Position numbers and translations under genes: made by a program. The notes beneath the pieces were generated by a model. The model made no database searches. It was not told where the DNA came from and saw nothing but the letters and a program-made list of their open reading frames with translations. 64,000 bases of DNA, taken from Allobosea sp. (GTDB taxonomy: Bacteria > Pseudomonadota > Alphaproteobacteria > Rhizobiales > Beijerinckiaceae). The stretch spans positions 124,001 through 188,000 of the forward strand of contig NZ_JAFKFW010000006.1 in NCBI RefSeq assembly GCF_017308015.1. The letters run 5' to 3'. Below are positions 33,515 through 42,358 of the stretch, piece after piece (position 1 is the first letter of the stretch; each line of letters begins with the position of its first letter).

Positions 33515-35035
33515 ATGACGAAGCTCACCCGTCGCAAGGCCCTCGGCGTGCTGGCGGCCCCTGCGACGCTCGCCGCGACCGCGCCTGTGGCGATGGCCCA
33601 GCAGCCGGCGCCCAGCTTCACGCTGCTGCTCGTCAACGACATCTACAAAATGAGCGACGACAAGGGCCGCGGCGGCTTCGCGCGCGCCGCCGGCATCGCC
33701 AGGGCCGAGCGTGCGAAGGGCGTGCCGGTGCTGTTCTGCCATGCCGGCGACTGCTACTCGCCCTCGCTGATGTCGGGCTTCGACCAGGGCGCGCATATCG
33801 TCGCGATGCAGAACAAGATGGGCCTCGACGTCTTCGTGCCCGGCAATCACGAGTTCGATTTCGGCAAGGAGAATTATCTCAAGCTGACGGCGGCGCAGGC
33901 TTATCCGACATTCGCGGCGAACCTGCGCGACGCCGCCGGCAATATCCTGCCGCATCACAGGGATTCGCAGATCTTCGAGCTTGGCGGCATCAAGGTGGGC
34001 GTCATCGGCGGGGCCTTCGATTCGACGCCGCAGATCTCTTTTCCCGGCGACCTGAAATTCTCCTCGACCATGGAGGCGCTGCGCCGTGAGGCCAAGGTGC
34101 TGAAGGGGCAGGGCGCCGACATCCTCGTCGCCGTCGTCCATGCCGACCGCGCGATGGATTACGAGATCGTCCGCTCGCGCGTGGTCGATATCGTGCTCAC
34201 CGGCCACGACCATGACCTCGCCATCGCCTATGACGGCAAGGTGGTGATGGTCGAGTCGAACGAGGAGGGCAATTACGTTACCGCGATCGACATCGCCGTC
34301 AGCGTCAAGGGTGAAGGCGCGGCGCGGCAGGTTTCGTGGACCCCGACCTTTCGCGTCAATGATTCCCGATCGGCGACGCCGGATCCGGACATCGCCGCCA
34401 TCGCCAAGGGCTACGAGGCCGAGCTGTCGAAGGAGCTGGACGTCGATATTGCGACGCTCTCCGCCCCGCTCGATTCGCGCACTGGCGTCATCCGCACGCA
34501 GGAAACCGCGATCGGCAACCTGATCGCCGATGCGATCCGTGCCGCGACCGGTGCGCAGCTCGCCATCACCAATGCCGGCGGCATCCGCGCCAACAAGCAA
34601 TATGCCGCCGGGCAGAAGCTGACGCGCCGCGACGTGCTGAGCGAATTGCCCTTCGGTAATGCCACGGTCATGGTCGAAATCACCGGCAAGGATGTGAAGG
34701 ACGCGATCGAGAACGGTCTGCGTGATGCGCCGCAGGGCGCCGGACGCTTTGCGGTCGTGTCTGGGCTGACATTCGAAGCCGATCTCAAGCAGCCACAAGG
34801 CTCTCGCGTCATCGCCGTCACGGTCGACGGCAAGCCGATCGATCCGTCCGCAAAATACACGGTTGCTTCGAACAATTTCCTGCTGGAGGGTGGCGACGGC
34901 TACACCGCGCTCGGCCGTGGCCGGACGCTGGTCGGTCTCACCGATGGCAAGCTGATGGCGAACGAAGTCATGGTCTATGTCCGCAAGCTTGGCACGGTCG
35001 ATGCCAGGGTCGAAGGCCGGGCGGTCCTGAAGTGA
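33515..35035 (+). CDS. Tat-exported bifunctional metallophosphatase/5'-nucleotidase
   Basis: 506 residues from ATG 33515. A twin-arginine signal (K-L-T-R-R-K-A-L-G-V-L) ends in A-M-A-Q. The N-terminal metallophosphatase domain has G-D-C-Y (first metal ligands), G-N-H-E-F-D and H-A-D-R-A-M-D plus G-H-D-H-D; the first D-x-H motif appears altered to V-N-D-I-Y. The C-terminal nucleotidase domain includes N-A-G-G-I-R and N-F-L-L-E-G-G-D-G-Y. Acts in the periplasm, probably salvaging phosphate and nucleosides. Its stop overlaps the GTG start of ung. Confidence 0.92.
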   Translation: MTKLTRRKALGVLAAPATLAATAPVAMAQQPAPSFTLLLVNDIYKMSDDKGRGGFARAAGIARAERAKGVPVLFCHAGDCYSPSLMSGFDQGAHIVAMQNKMGLDVFVPGNHEFDFGKENYLKLTAAQAYPTFAANLRDAAGNILPHHRDSQIFELGGIKVGVIGGAFDSTPQISFPGDLKFSSTMEALRREAKVLKGQGADILVAVVHADRAMDYEIVRSRVVDIVLTGHDHDLAIAYDGKVVMVESNEEGNYVTAIDIAVSVKGEGAARQVSWTPTFRVNDSRSATPDPDIAAIAKGYEAELSKELDVDIATLSAPLDSRTGVIRTQETAIGNLIADAIRAATGAQLAITNAGGIRANKQYAAGQKLTRRDVLSELPFGNATVMVEITGKDVKDAIENGLRDAPQGAGRFAVVSGLTFEADLKQPQGSRVIAVTVDGKPIDPSAKYTVASNNFLLEGGDGYTALGRGRTLVGLTDGKLMANEVMVYVRKLGTVDARVEGRAVLK

Positions 35036-35730
35036 GTTGCAGGGAGGCGCTCGCTGCTTTCCTGGCGAGCGGGAATTCGGCGGGCTGGCGCGAGCTGTCG
35101 GTCTTTGCAGCGGGCGGAGCCGCGGCGCGCGCCTGCGCCGCCGTCGATGCGGAGCGGGCGGCGGGGCATGTCGTGGCGCCGGCTCCTGAACGGGTCTTCG
35201 CCGCATTGGCGCTGACGCCGCTCCACATGGTCCGGGCGGTCATTCTCGGACAGGACCCCTATCCGACGCCGGGCCATGCCAACGGGCTCGCCTTCTCCTA
35301 TGTCGGCCCGCCACCCTTGCCGCGTTCCCTCGTCAATATCTACAAGGAGCGGACGGAAGATCTGGCCGAGCCCGCGCCAGCCGACGGCGACCTGACGCGC
35401 TGGGCGAAGCAGGGCGTGCTGCTGCTCAACACGGCGCTGACCGTGCGCGAAGGAGCGAGCAAGGCCGGCTCGCATCTCTCGCTCGGCTGGGGGCTGGTGA
35501 CCGATGCGGTGATCGCAGCTGTTTCGCGCCAGAGACCGCATGTCGTCTTCCTTCTCTGGGGCAATCCGGCGCAGGCAAAGCGGCCCTTGATCGACGAGAG
35601 CCGGCATCTGGTCATTGCCAGCGCTCATCCCTCGCCCTTGTCGGCGCGGCGGGGCTTTTTCGGCTCGAAGCCCTTCAGCCGGGCGAATGCCTGGCTGGAT
35701 TGCCAGCAGGAGGAGCCGATCGCGTGGTGA
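35032..35730 (+). CDS. ung: Uracil-DNA glycosylase, family 1
   Basis: 232 residues, GTG start overlapping the nucleotidase stop (GTGA). Removes uracil from DNA. V-I-L-G-Q-D-P-Y-P-T-P-G-H-A-N-G carries the catalytic Asp, L-L-W-G-N-P-A the uracil Asn region, and H-P-S-P-L-S-A the catalytic His loop. The N-terminus is short and basic. Translational coupling to a periplasmic nucleotidase has no obvious functional reason. Confidence 0.95.
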   Translation: MSCREALAAFLASGNSAGWRELSVFAAGGAAARACAAVDAERAAGHVVAPAPERVFAALALTPLHMVRAVILGQDPYPTPGHANGLAFSYVGPPPLPRSLVNIYKERTEDLAEPAPADGDLTRWAKQGVLLLNTALTVREGASKAGSHLSLGWGLVTDAVIAAVSRQRPHVVFLLWGNPAQAKRPLIDESRHLVIASAHPSPLSARRGFFGSKPFSRANAWLDCQQEEPIAW

Positions 35731-35739
35731 CGCGCGGGT

Positions 35740-36972
35740 TCACCCCACCGGGCGCTCGTCGGCAATGACCTTGCCGTCGTTCGGCAACGCGCCGAGCGGC
35801 AGGATTTCCACGGCGCCCTTCAGCTTCGTCACCTGCTGCAAGGTCGAGGAGACCGCGTCGACGAAACCCGCGGGCTCGGCATAGATCTCGGCCTTCAGCG
35901 TCATCGTGTCGGTCTCGTTCGTGCGGCCGACGACGAGGCGCAGCTTGGCGATCTCGGCATGGCGCTTGGCGATCTCGGCGACCTGCTCGGGCCGGACGAA
36001 CATGCCCTTGATCTTGGCGGCCTGGTCGGCGCGGCCCATCCAGCCCTTGATCCGGGTGTTGCTGCGTCCGCAGGCGCTCGCGCCGGGCAACACGGCGGTG
36101 AGGTCGCCGACGGCGAGCCTGATCTGGGGATGATGCGGGTCGAGATTGGTGATCACGACCTCGCCGACCTCGCCTTCCGGGACGGGATCGCCGGTGCCCG
36201 GCCGGACGATCTCGACGATCAGGTTCTCGTTCAGCACCATGCCCTCGCGGGCCGGGGTCTCGTAGGCGATGACGCCGACATCGGCGGTGGCATAGAGCTG
36301 GTAGGCGTCGATGCCGCGCTCTCTGACCCAGGCCTGAAGCGAGGGCGGGAAGGCGGCGCCGGAGACGACGGCGCGCCTGATCGAGGAGATGTCGACGCCG
36401 CGTGTTTCGGCAGCCTCGATCAGGATCTTCAGGAAATCGGGCGTGCCGACATAGGCGCTCGGTCGGTAGGCGGTGATCACCTCCATCTGCTGTTCGATAT
36501 TGCCGGGACCTGCGGGGATCACGGCGCAATGGAGTGCACGGGCGGCGGAATCCAGGATGAAGCCGCCGGGCGTCAGGTGATAGCTCAGCGTGTTCAGCAC
36601 GATGTCGCCCGGCCGAAAGCCGGCGGCGTAGAGGCCGCGTGCCGCTCCCCAGCTATCGATCGCAGTGCCTTCGGGCTCGAAGATCGGGCCGGGCGAGGTG
36701 AAGAGACGGCCGAAGGAGCCGGGCGCCTCCGCGACGAAGCCGCCGAAGGGCAGCGCCGCTTTCTGCAAGGCCGGGAGGTCCGCCTTGCGCAGGATCGGCA
36801 AGCGGGCCAGCGCCTTGCGGTCGGTGATGGTGGCGGGATCGATACCGGCGAGCCGTTCGGCATAGGCCGGTGCCTGCATGGCCGCGGCGAGCAGCTTCGG
36901 CAGGCGGGCGAAGAGATCGGCCTCGCGCGCGGCAGGCGAACAGGTTTCGAGCGCGTCGTGGTGCTCTGTCAT
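35740..36972 (-). CDS. Phenylacetate-CoA ligase-like enzyme (PaaK family)
   Basis: 410 residues, ANL superfamily. It shows the PaaK-type layout: A-L-A-R-L-P-I-L-R-K-A-D-L near the start, G-A-A-F-P-P-S-L, Y-A-T-A-D-V-G-V-I-A-Y-E (core motif), and a short C-terminal domain starting around R-I-K-G-W-M-G-R-A-D-Q. The usual PaaK glycine-rich SSGT loop is not clearly visible, where the text reads F-T-S-P-G-P. Probably activates an aryl or branched carboxylate to its CoA ester. Lies at the end of the Liv-type operon, 43 bp from its ATPase gene, and converges on ung. Confidence 0.82.
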   Translation of the reverse strand: MTEHHDALETCSPAAREADLFARLPKLLAAAMQAPAYAERLAGIDPATITDRKALARLPILRKADLPALQKAALPFGGFVAEAPGSFGRLFTSPGPIFEPEGTAIDSWGAARGLYAAGFRPGDIVLNTLSYHLTPGGFILDSAARALHCAVIPAGPGNIEQQMEVITAYRPSAYVGTPDFLKILIEAAETRGVDISSIRRAVVSGAAFPPSLQAWVRERGIDAYQLYATADVGVIAYETPAREGMVLNENLIVEIVRPGTGDPVPEGEVGEVVITNLDPHHPQIRLAVGDLTAVLPGASACGRSNTRIKGWMGRADQAAKIKGMFVRPEQVAEIAKRHAEIAKLRLVVGRTNETDTMTLKAEIYAEPAGFVDAVSSTLQQVTKLKGAVEILPLGALPNDGKVIADERPVG

Positions 36973-37015
36973 GGCGGGGTCTCGTCTGTCGGGGGCGGTG
37001 CCGGATCGCTGGGGA

Positions 37016-37861
37016 TCACGACAGCCAGCGCTTGCGGCGCTTGTAGCTCTTCACCTCGCGGAAGGACTTCTTGTTGCCCTCGGCGACGCCGAGATAGAAT
37101 TCCTTCACGTCCTCGTTCTCGCGCAGCATCCTGGCCTCGCCGTCCATGACGACGCGGCCGGTCTCCATGATGTAGCCATAGGTCGCGTAGCGCAGCGCCA
37201 TGTTGGTGTTCTGCTCGGCGACGAGGAAGGAGACGCCCTCGTCGGCATTGAGCTGGCGCACGATCTCGAAGATCTCCTCGACGATCTGCGGGGCGAGGCC
37301 CATCGAGGGCTCGTCGAGCAGGATCATCTTCGGGTTCGACATCATGGCGCGGCCGATGGCGCACATCTGCTGCTCGCCGCCGGAGGTGTAGCCGGCCTGC
37401 GACGAGCGGCGCTGCTTCAGGCGCGGGAACAGCGTGTAGATCTTCTCGAGGTCGCGCCTGATCGCGGCATTGCCGTCGCGACGGGTGAAGGCGCCGGTCA
37501 GCAGGTTCTCCTCGATCGAGAGATGGCCGAAGCAGTGCCGGCCTTCCATGACCTGGATGCAGCCGCGCCGGACCAGCTCGTTCGGGGACATCTTGTCGAC
37601 GCGCTCGCCGTCGAAGACGATCGAGCCCTTGGTGACCTCGCCGCGCTCGGCCTTGAGCAGGTTGGAGATCGCCTTCAGCGTCGTGGTCTTGCCGGCGCCG
37701 TTGGCGCCGAGGATCGCGACGATGCCGGCGCGCGGCACGGTGAGCGAGACGCCCTTCAGCACCAGCACGACATGGTCGTAGATGACCTCGATATTGTTGA
37801 GCGACAGGATGGTGTCGCTCGCGGTCGTTGCTGTTGGCTTTTCGAGGGTGGCGGTCGACAT
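37016..37861 (-). CDS. livF: Branched-chain-type ABC transporter ATP-binding protein (LivF)
   Basis: 281 residues. Walker A G-A-N-G-A-G-K-T-T, signature T-S-G-G-E-Q-Q-M, Walker B M-I-L-L-D-E-P and A-E-Q-N switch region; the E-Q-N-T-N form is typical of LivF. The C-terminus has a basic tail (K-S-Y-K-R-R-K-R) longer than in classical LivF. Family members carry branched-chain amino acids, but in many alphaproteobacteria also aromatic acids or amides. The two acyl-CoA ligases in the operon favour an organic acid here. Confidence 0.92.
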   Translation of the reverse strand: MSTATLEKPTATTASDTILSLNNIEVIYDHVVLVLKGVSLTVPRAGIVAILGANGAGKTTTLKAISNLLKAERGEVTKGSIVFDGERVDKMSPNELVRRGCIQVMEGRHCFGHLSIEENLLTGAFTRRDGNAAIRRDLEKIYTLFPRLKQRRSSQAGYTSGGEQQMCAIGRAMMSNPKMILLDEPSMGLAPQIVEEIFEIVRQLNADEGVSFLVAEQNTNMALRYATYGYIMETGRVVMDGEARMLRENEDVKEFYLGVAEGNKKSFREVKSYKRRKRWLS

Positions 37862-37895
37862 CGGCCTCTCCCGGACAATCGGTATCGAAAGGGGT

Positions 37896-37920
37896 GCCGG
37901 CGGCGGGAGCCGCCGCCGGC
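37896..37920 (-). terminator. Strong hairpin between binding-protein and ATPase genes
   Basis: GCCGGCGGCGG (37896-37906) pairs perfectly with CCGCCGCCGGC (37910-37920) around a GAG loop, in the gap after the binding-protein stop. Such stems commonly raise the level of the binding-protein mRNA relative to the downstream gene by blocking decay or causing partial termination. Confidence 0.6.
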
Positions 37921-37930
37921 TGCCGTCAGA

Positions 37931-39259
37931 TCAGGACGACTTCTCGCAGGACTCGGTGCGCTTGGGCCAGTTGCCGGCCTTCTCGACGTAGTCCTTGGCG
38001 TTGGACTCGATCAGCGGCCGGACCTCGTCCTTCAGAGGCTCGACCCAGTCGCCCTTCTTGGTCCACTTGGTGCCGTCCCACTCGGAGACGAACATCTTGC
38101 TGTGGCCGGAATGGTCGGTGCAGGAGATCGTGGTCGGGGTGACGAAGCCGCCGAGACCGATCTCCTTGAGGCGGGCCTCGGTCAGGTTGAGCGATTCGAG
38201 GCCACGACGCATGTCCTCGGAATTTATCACCTTCTTGCCGGTGAGCTTCTGCGCGTTGCGGATGCCCTCGACGACGAGCATCGCGTTGTAGACGCCGCGA
38301 TTGTAGAGCGCTTCGCCGACCTTCTCCTTCGGCGTCGTGCTCTTGCCCTTGTCGACGACGTGCTTGAGGATGTCCTGCATCGCAGGCGCCTCGGTGCCGG
38401 CGAGCGTCCAGCTCAGTGACTTGTAGCCCTTGGCCTGCTCGCCGCCGGCGCGGGCATCGTCATCGCCGCCGGCCCACCAGACGCCGACCAACTTGTTCAT
38501 CGGGAAGTTGTTCTTGGCGGCTTCCTTGACCGCGGTCGGGTTCATCGCGCCCCAGCCCTGGTTGTAGAGATAGTCCGGCCGGTCGCGGCGGATCGAGAGC
38601 CAGAGCGAGCCCTGGTTCTGCATGTCGGCGGCGGCCACCGGATAGAGCTTCAGCTCGAAGCCGTATTTCTTGGCGAGGTTCTCGAGAACCGGGATCGGCT
38701 CCTTGCCGAAGGGCGCGTCGAGATGGATCAGGCCGAGCTTCTTGCCCTTGAGCTTGTCCATGCCGCCGAGCTCGGCCGCCATGTGCTTCACCATGACGGA
38801 GGCGCCGTCCCAATAGGTGAAGGGCGGGATGAAGACCCAGGGGAAGTTCGTGCCGTCGGCCGAGGAAGACAGGCCATAGGCCATCGACAGGATCGGGATC
38901 TTGTCGACATGGGCGCGCGGGATCGCGGCCAGCGTCGCGCCGGTCGACCAGGGCGAGTAGACGATGGTGTTCTTCGACTTGGCCTGCTCGTAGCACTCGA
39001 TCGACTTCTTGGTGTCGTAGCCGGTCTCGCATTCCTCGTAGATGACCTTGACGCCGTTCACGCCGCCGTCGCGCTCGTTGATCATCGCGATGTAGTCGCG
39101 CATGCCGTCGCCGATCGGGATGCCCGAGCCTGAGAACGGGCCGGTGCGATAGGCGTTGTTGGCGAAGTAGACGCTGTCCTGCGCCATCGCCGGGGCGAGG
39201 GCGCCGGCGGCGAACAGGGCTCCGAGCGCGGCACCCTTCAACAGATTGCTGGTCTTCAT
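37931..39259 (-). CDS. ABC transporter substrate-binding protein, LivK family
   Basis: 442 residues with a signal peptide ending A-P-A-M-A-Q-D and a strong GGAGG upstream. Contains G-I-P-I-G-D-G-M-R-D-Y, Y-E-E-C-E-T-G-Y-D-T, and I-L-S-M-A-Y-G-L-S; it is longer than LivK (about 345 aa), as in the branch of the family that binds non-amino-acid ligands. Four Cys residues may form disulfides. Delivers ligand to the LivHM permeases encoded downstream/upstream in the same operon. Confidence 0.9.
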   Translation of the reverse strand: MKTSNLLKGAALGALFAAGALAPAMAQDSVYFANNAYRTGPFSGSGIPIGDGMRDYIAMINERDGGVNGVKVIYEECETGYDTKKSIECYEQAKSKNTIVYSPWSTGATLAAIPRAHVDKIPILSMAYGLSSSADGTNFPWVFIPPFTYWDGASVMVKHMAAELGGMDKLKGKKLGLIHLDAPFGKEPIPVLENLAKKYGFELKLYPVAAADMQNQGSLWLSIRRDRPDYLYNQGWGAMNPTAVKEAAKNNFPMNKLVGVWWAGGDDDARAGGEQAKGYKSLSWTLAGTEAPAMQDILKHVVDKGKSTTPKEKVGEALYNRGVYNAMLVVEGIRNAQKLTGKKVINSEDMRRGLESLNLTEARLKEIGLGGFVTPTTISCTDHSGHSKMFVSEWDGTKWTKKGDWVEPLKDEVRPLIESNAKDYVEKAGNWPKRTESCEKSS

Positions 39260-39362
39260 GGACTTCCTCCGTTCGTTTCCTCCGAGGCCGGTTCCAGCCG
39301 GTCCCGTCTTGTTTTCGCCGGCGCTTCTATCGTGCCGGTCGTTTCTTGGACTCTCTCCCGCG

Positions 39363-40442
39363 TCAGTACGGGAAGGGCCACGTCCGCAATTTCTGCTTCC
39401 CGATCTGCCAGAGCCTGGCGAGGCCGTGCGGCTCGACGATCAGGAAGGTGATGATCAGCGCGCCGACCAGCATGAAGGTGACATGCTCGGCAGCGGCGCC
39501 CTGGATCGGGATGCCCAGCGCCGGCAGGCCGAATTTCAACGCCGTCGGCAGGATCGAGAGGAAGGCCGCGCCGAAGAAGGAGCCGATGAGGGAGCCGAGG
39601 CCGCCGATGATGACCATGAACAGGATGTTGAAGGAGAGGCGGATCGAGAACACGTCGGCCGCCTCGCCGCCGCCGTACCAGAGGAAGATCATCATCGCGC
39701 CGGCGACGCCGCAGAAATAGGAGGAGACGGCGAAAGCCATCAGCTTGGCGTTGAGCAGCTTGATGCCCATCAATTCGGCGGCAATGTCCATGTCGCGTAC
39801 CGCCATCCAGGAGCGGCCGAGCTTGCCGTGGACGATGTTGGAGGCGAACCAGGTCAGCACCACGACAAGGCCGAGGCAGACGAAATAGCGCGTTTCGGGC
39901 GTGGCGGAGGCGCCGGTCAGGGGAATGTCGAAGAGCGTGCGCTGTGGCACCTCGATCGCGCCCGAGGCGTTGTAGTTGAACAGCCAGGGCACGCGCACGA
40001 AGGCCCATTGCAGGAAGAATTGCGCGGCGAGCGTCGCGACGGCGAGGTAGAAGCCCTTGATGCGCAGGGAGGGCAGGCCGAAGAGCACGCCGATGCCGGC
40101 CGAGAACAGCCCCGAGAGCAGAATCAGGACGATGATGTTCACGCCCGGGAAGAGGGTGGTGAGCTTGTAGCAGCTATAGGCGCCGACACCCATGAAGGCG
40201 GCGGTGCCGAGCGAGATCAGCCCGGTATAGCCGGTGAGGATGTTGAGCCCGATCGCAGCCAGCGAAAAGACGAGGAAGGGGATCATCACCGAGGCGATGA
40301 AGAAGTCGCTGCCCAGGAAGGGGATCGCGACCAGGGCGATCGCCAGGATGACGGCGATGCCGATCCGGTCTTCCTTGAGGGGGAAGACCGCCATGTCGCT
40401 GGCATAGCTGGATTTGTATTGGCCGGCCTCGCGGTAGAGCAT
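39363..40442 (-). CDS. livM: Branched-chain-type ABC permease (LivM)
   Basis: 359 residues, about ten membrane helices. Key segments: L-I-S-L-G-T-A-A-F-M-G-V-G-A-Y, the G-R-S-W-M-A-V-R-D-M-D-I-A-A-E-L-M-G-I EAA-like loop, and G-G-L-G-S-L-I-G. Partner of LivH, whose gene ends 14 bp upstream. The order AMP-ligase, livG, livH, livM, binding protein, livF, PaaK-like gene is one minus-strand run. Confidence 0.93.
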   Translation of the reverse strand: MLYREAGQYKSSYASDMAVFPLKEDRIGIAVILAIALVAIPFLGSDFFIASVMIPFLVFSLAAIGLNILTGYTGLISLGTAAFMGVGAYSCYKLTTLFPGVNIIVLILLSGLFSAGIGVLFGLPSLRIKGFYLAVATLAAQFFLQWAFVRVPWLFNYNASGAIEVPQRTLFDIPLTGASATPETRYFVCLGLVVVLTWFASNIVHGKLGRSWMAVRDMDIAAELMGIKLLNAKLMAFAVSSYFCGVAGAMMIFLWYGGGEAADVFSIRLSFNILFMVIIGGLGSLIGSFFGAAFLSILPTALKFGLPALGIPIQGAAAEHVTFMLVGALIITFLIVEPHGLARLWQIGKQKLRTWPFPY

Positions 40443-40455
40443 GTCGTCCGGCTCC

Positions 40456-41529
40456 TCAGATACGTTCGATGATCTTGTCGCCGAACAGGCCCTGCGGCCG
40501 GAACAGCAGGAAACCCAGGGCGATGAAATAGGCGAGCCAGCTCTCGATGCCGCCGCCGATCAGCGGGCCCCAGTAGAACTCGCCGAGCTTCTCGCCGATG
40601 CCGATGATCAGGCCGCCGACGATGGCGCCGGGGATCGAGGTGAAGCCGCCGAGGATCAGCACTGGCAGGGCTTTCAGCGCCACGATCTCCAGCGCGAAGG
40701 AGACGTCCGAACGGGCACCCCACATGATGCCGGTGATCAGCGCGACGATGCCGGCGGTGAACCAGACGATGACCCAGATCTGGTTGAGCGAGATGCCGAC
40801 CGAGAGCGCTGCCTTGTGGCTGTCGGCCACTGCTCGCAGAGCCCTTCCGATGCGGGTGTACTGGAAGAAGGCGGCAAGCGCGGCGATCATCAGCGAGGCG
40901 ATCAGGGCGGCGGCGATATCGATCTTCTGCAGTGAGACCAGCCCGCCTAGGATCTGCAGATCGACCGCGCCTTTCGGCAGGTAGAGCTGCTCGGCGATCA
41001 TCTGCTTGGGATTGCCGCCGAAGAGCGATTCACCGAAGCCGATCAGGAAATAGGTGATGCCGAAGGTCGCCATGAACAGGATGATGTCGGGCTGGTTGAC
41101 CAGCGGGCGCAGCACCACGCGCTCGATGGTGACGGCGAGCGCGAACATCACGCCGAGCGTCAGGATGACCGCGAGGAAGGCCGGAACGCCCTTCTCATAG
41201 AGGCCGACCAGCGTCAGCGCCGCAAATACCACCATGATGCCCTGGGCGAAGTTGAAGACGCCGGAGGCCTTGAAGATCAGCACGAAGCCGAGGGCGATCA
41301 GGGCGTAGAGCACACCGGAGACGAGCCCTTCCCAGATCGTCTGCACCAGCAGGTCGGGCGCCTGGACCATCTGCTGGAACGGGTCGACGAAGATCGCATA
41401 GAGCGTGTTGGAGGTGTCGAGCCGGACGCCGATCGCGAGCGCGGCGACGATGGCCGCGACGATCAGGCCGGCCTTGACCAGCGGGTTGGCGAGAAGGTTC
41501 GGGGCGGGGCGGGTGGCGATGTCGCTCAT
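40456..41529 (-). CDS. livH: Branched-chain-type ABC permease (LivH)
   Basis: 357 residues from ATG 41529; a longer frame upstream has no ribosome site. Helices with G-V-L-Y-A-L-I-A-L-G-F-V-L-I-F-K and N-F-A-Q-G, typical of LivH, and R-A-V-A-D-S-H-K-A-A-L for the ATPase contact loop. The N-terminus is longer than usual by about 60 residues, with one extra membrane helix. Confidence 0.92.
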   Translation of the reverse strand: MSDIATRPAPNLLANPLVKAGLIVAAIVAALAIGVRLDTSNTLYAIFVDPFQQMVQAPDLLVQTIWEGLVSGVLYALIALGFVLIFKASGVFNFAQGIMVVFAALTLVGLYEKGVPAFLAVILTLGVMFALAVTIERVVLRPLVNQPDIILFMATFGITYFLIGFGESLFGGNPKQMIAEQLYLPKGAVDLQILGGLVSLQKIDIAAALIASLMIAALAAFFQYTRIGRALRAVADSHKAALSVGISLNQIWVIVWFTAGIVALITGIMWGARSDVSFALEIVALKALPVLILGGFTSIPGAIVGGLIIGIGEKLGEFYWGPLIGGGIESWLAYFIALGFLLFRPQGLFGDKIIERI

Positions 41530-41542
41530 ATGTCCACGCTCC

Positions 41543-42358
41543 TCAATGTGCCACGCCGAGATAGGCATCGATGACGCGCTGGTCGGCCTTGACCTCGTCG
41601 GGCGTGCCGTCGGCAATCTTGCGGCCGTATTCGAGCACGACGACGCGGTCGGACAGGTCCATCACCACGCCCATATCGTGCTCGATCAGGGCAATGGTGG
41701 TGCCGAACTGGTTGTTCACGTCGAGGATGAAGCGGCACATGTCCTCCTTCTCCTCGAGGTTCATGCCTGCCATCGGCTCGTCGAGCAGCAGCAGTTCCGG
41801 TTCCATCGCCAGCGCGCGGCCAAGCTCGACGCGCTTCTGCAGGCCGTAGGGCAATTTGCCGACCGGCAATTTGCGGATGTGCTCGATCTGCAGGAAGTCG
41901 ATGATGTCCTCGACGACGCGGCGATGCGCGATCTCCTCCTGCATCGCCGGGCCATGGCGCAAAGCCTGCCAGAAGAAGCCCTTCTTCATCTTGAGCGTAC
42001 GGCCGGTCATGATGTTGTCGAGCGTCGACATGCCCTTGAACAGAGCGACGTTCTGGAAGGTGCGGGCGATGCCGCCGGCAGCGGCGCGGTGCGGGCGCAT
42101 CTTGGCGCGGCGCTCGCCCTTGAAGACGATCTGGCCTTCCTGCGGCTGGTAGAAGCCGTTGATGCAGTTCAGCATCGAGGTCTTGCCGGCGCCGTTCGGC
42201 CCGATGATGGCGCGGATCTCGCCCTTGCGGATGTCGAAGGAGACATCGGTGATCGCCTTCACCCCGCCGAAGCGCAGCGAGATGTTCTCGACCGAGAGCA
42301 GGACCTCGCCCTTGTCGCGGATGGGTGTGCCGGTCACGTTGATCGGTTCCGCGTTCAT
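41543..42358 (-). CDS. livG: Branched-chain-type ABC transporter ATP-binding protein (LivG)
   Basis: 271 residues. Walker A G-P-N-G-A-G-K-T-S, Walker B L-L-L-L-D-E-P-M-A-G-M and H-loop I-E-H-D-M are complete; the signature is degenerate (P-Y-G-L-Q-K-R), as usual in LivG. R-T-F-Q-N-V-A-L-F is the Q-loop. The ATG overlaps the stop of the upstream acyl-CoA synthetase gene by four bases, so ligase and transporter are translationally linked. Confidence 0.92.
   Translation of the reverse strand: MNAEPINVTGTPIRDKGEVLLSVENISLRFGGVKAITDVSFDIRKGEIRAIIGPNGAGKTSMLNCINGFYQPQEGQIVFKGERRAKMRPHRAAAGGIARTFQNVALFKGMSTLDNIMTGRTLKMKKGFFWQALRHGPAMQEEIAHRRVVEDIIDFLQIEHIRKLPVGKLPYGLQKRVELGRALAMEPELLLLDEPMAGMNLEEKEDMCRFILDVNNQFGTTIALIEHDMGVVMDLSDRVVVLEYGRKIADGTPDEVKADQRVIDAYLGVAH

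Noticed and set aside
36878-38419. Plus-strand open frame across livF and the binding-protein gene
   Set aside because: Antisense to two well-supported genes and crosses their boundary.
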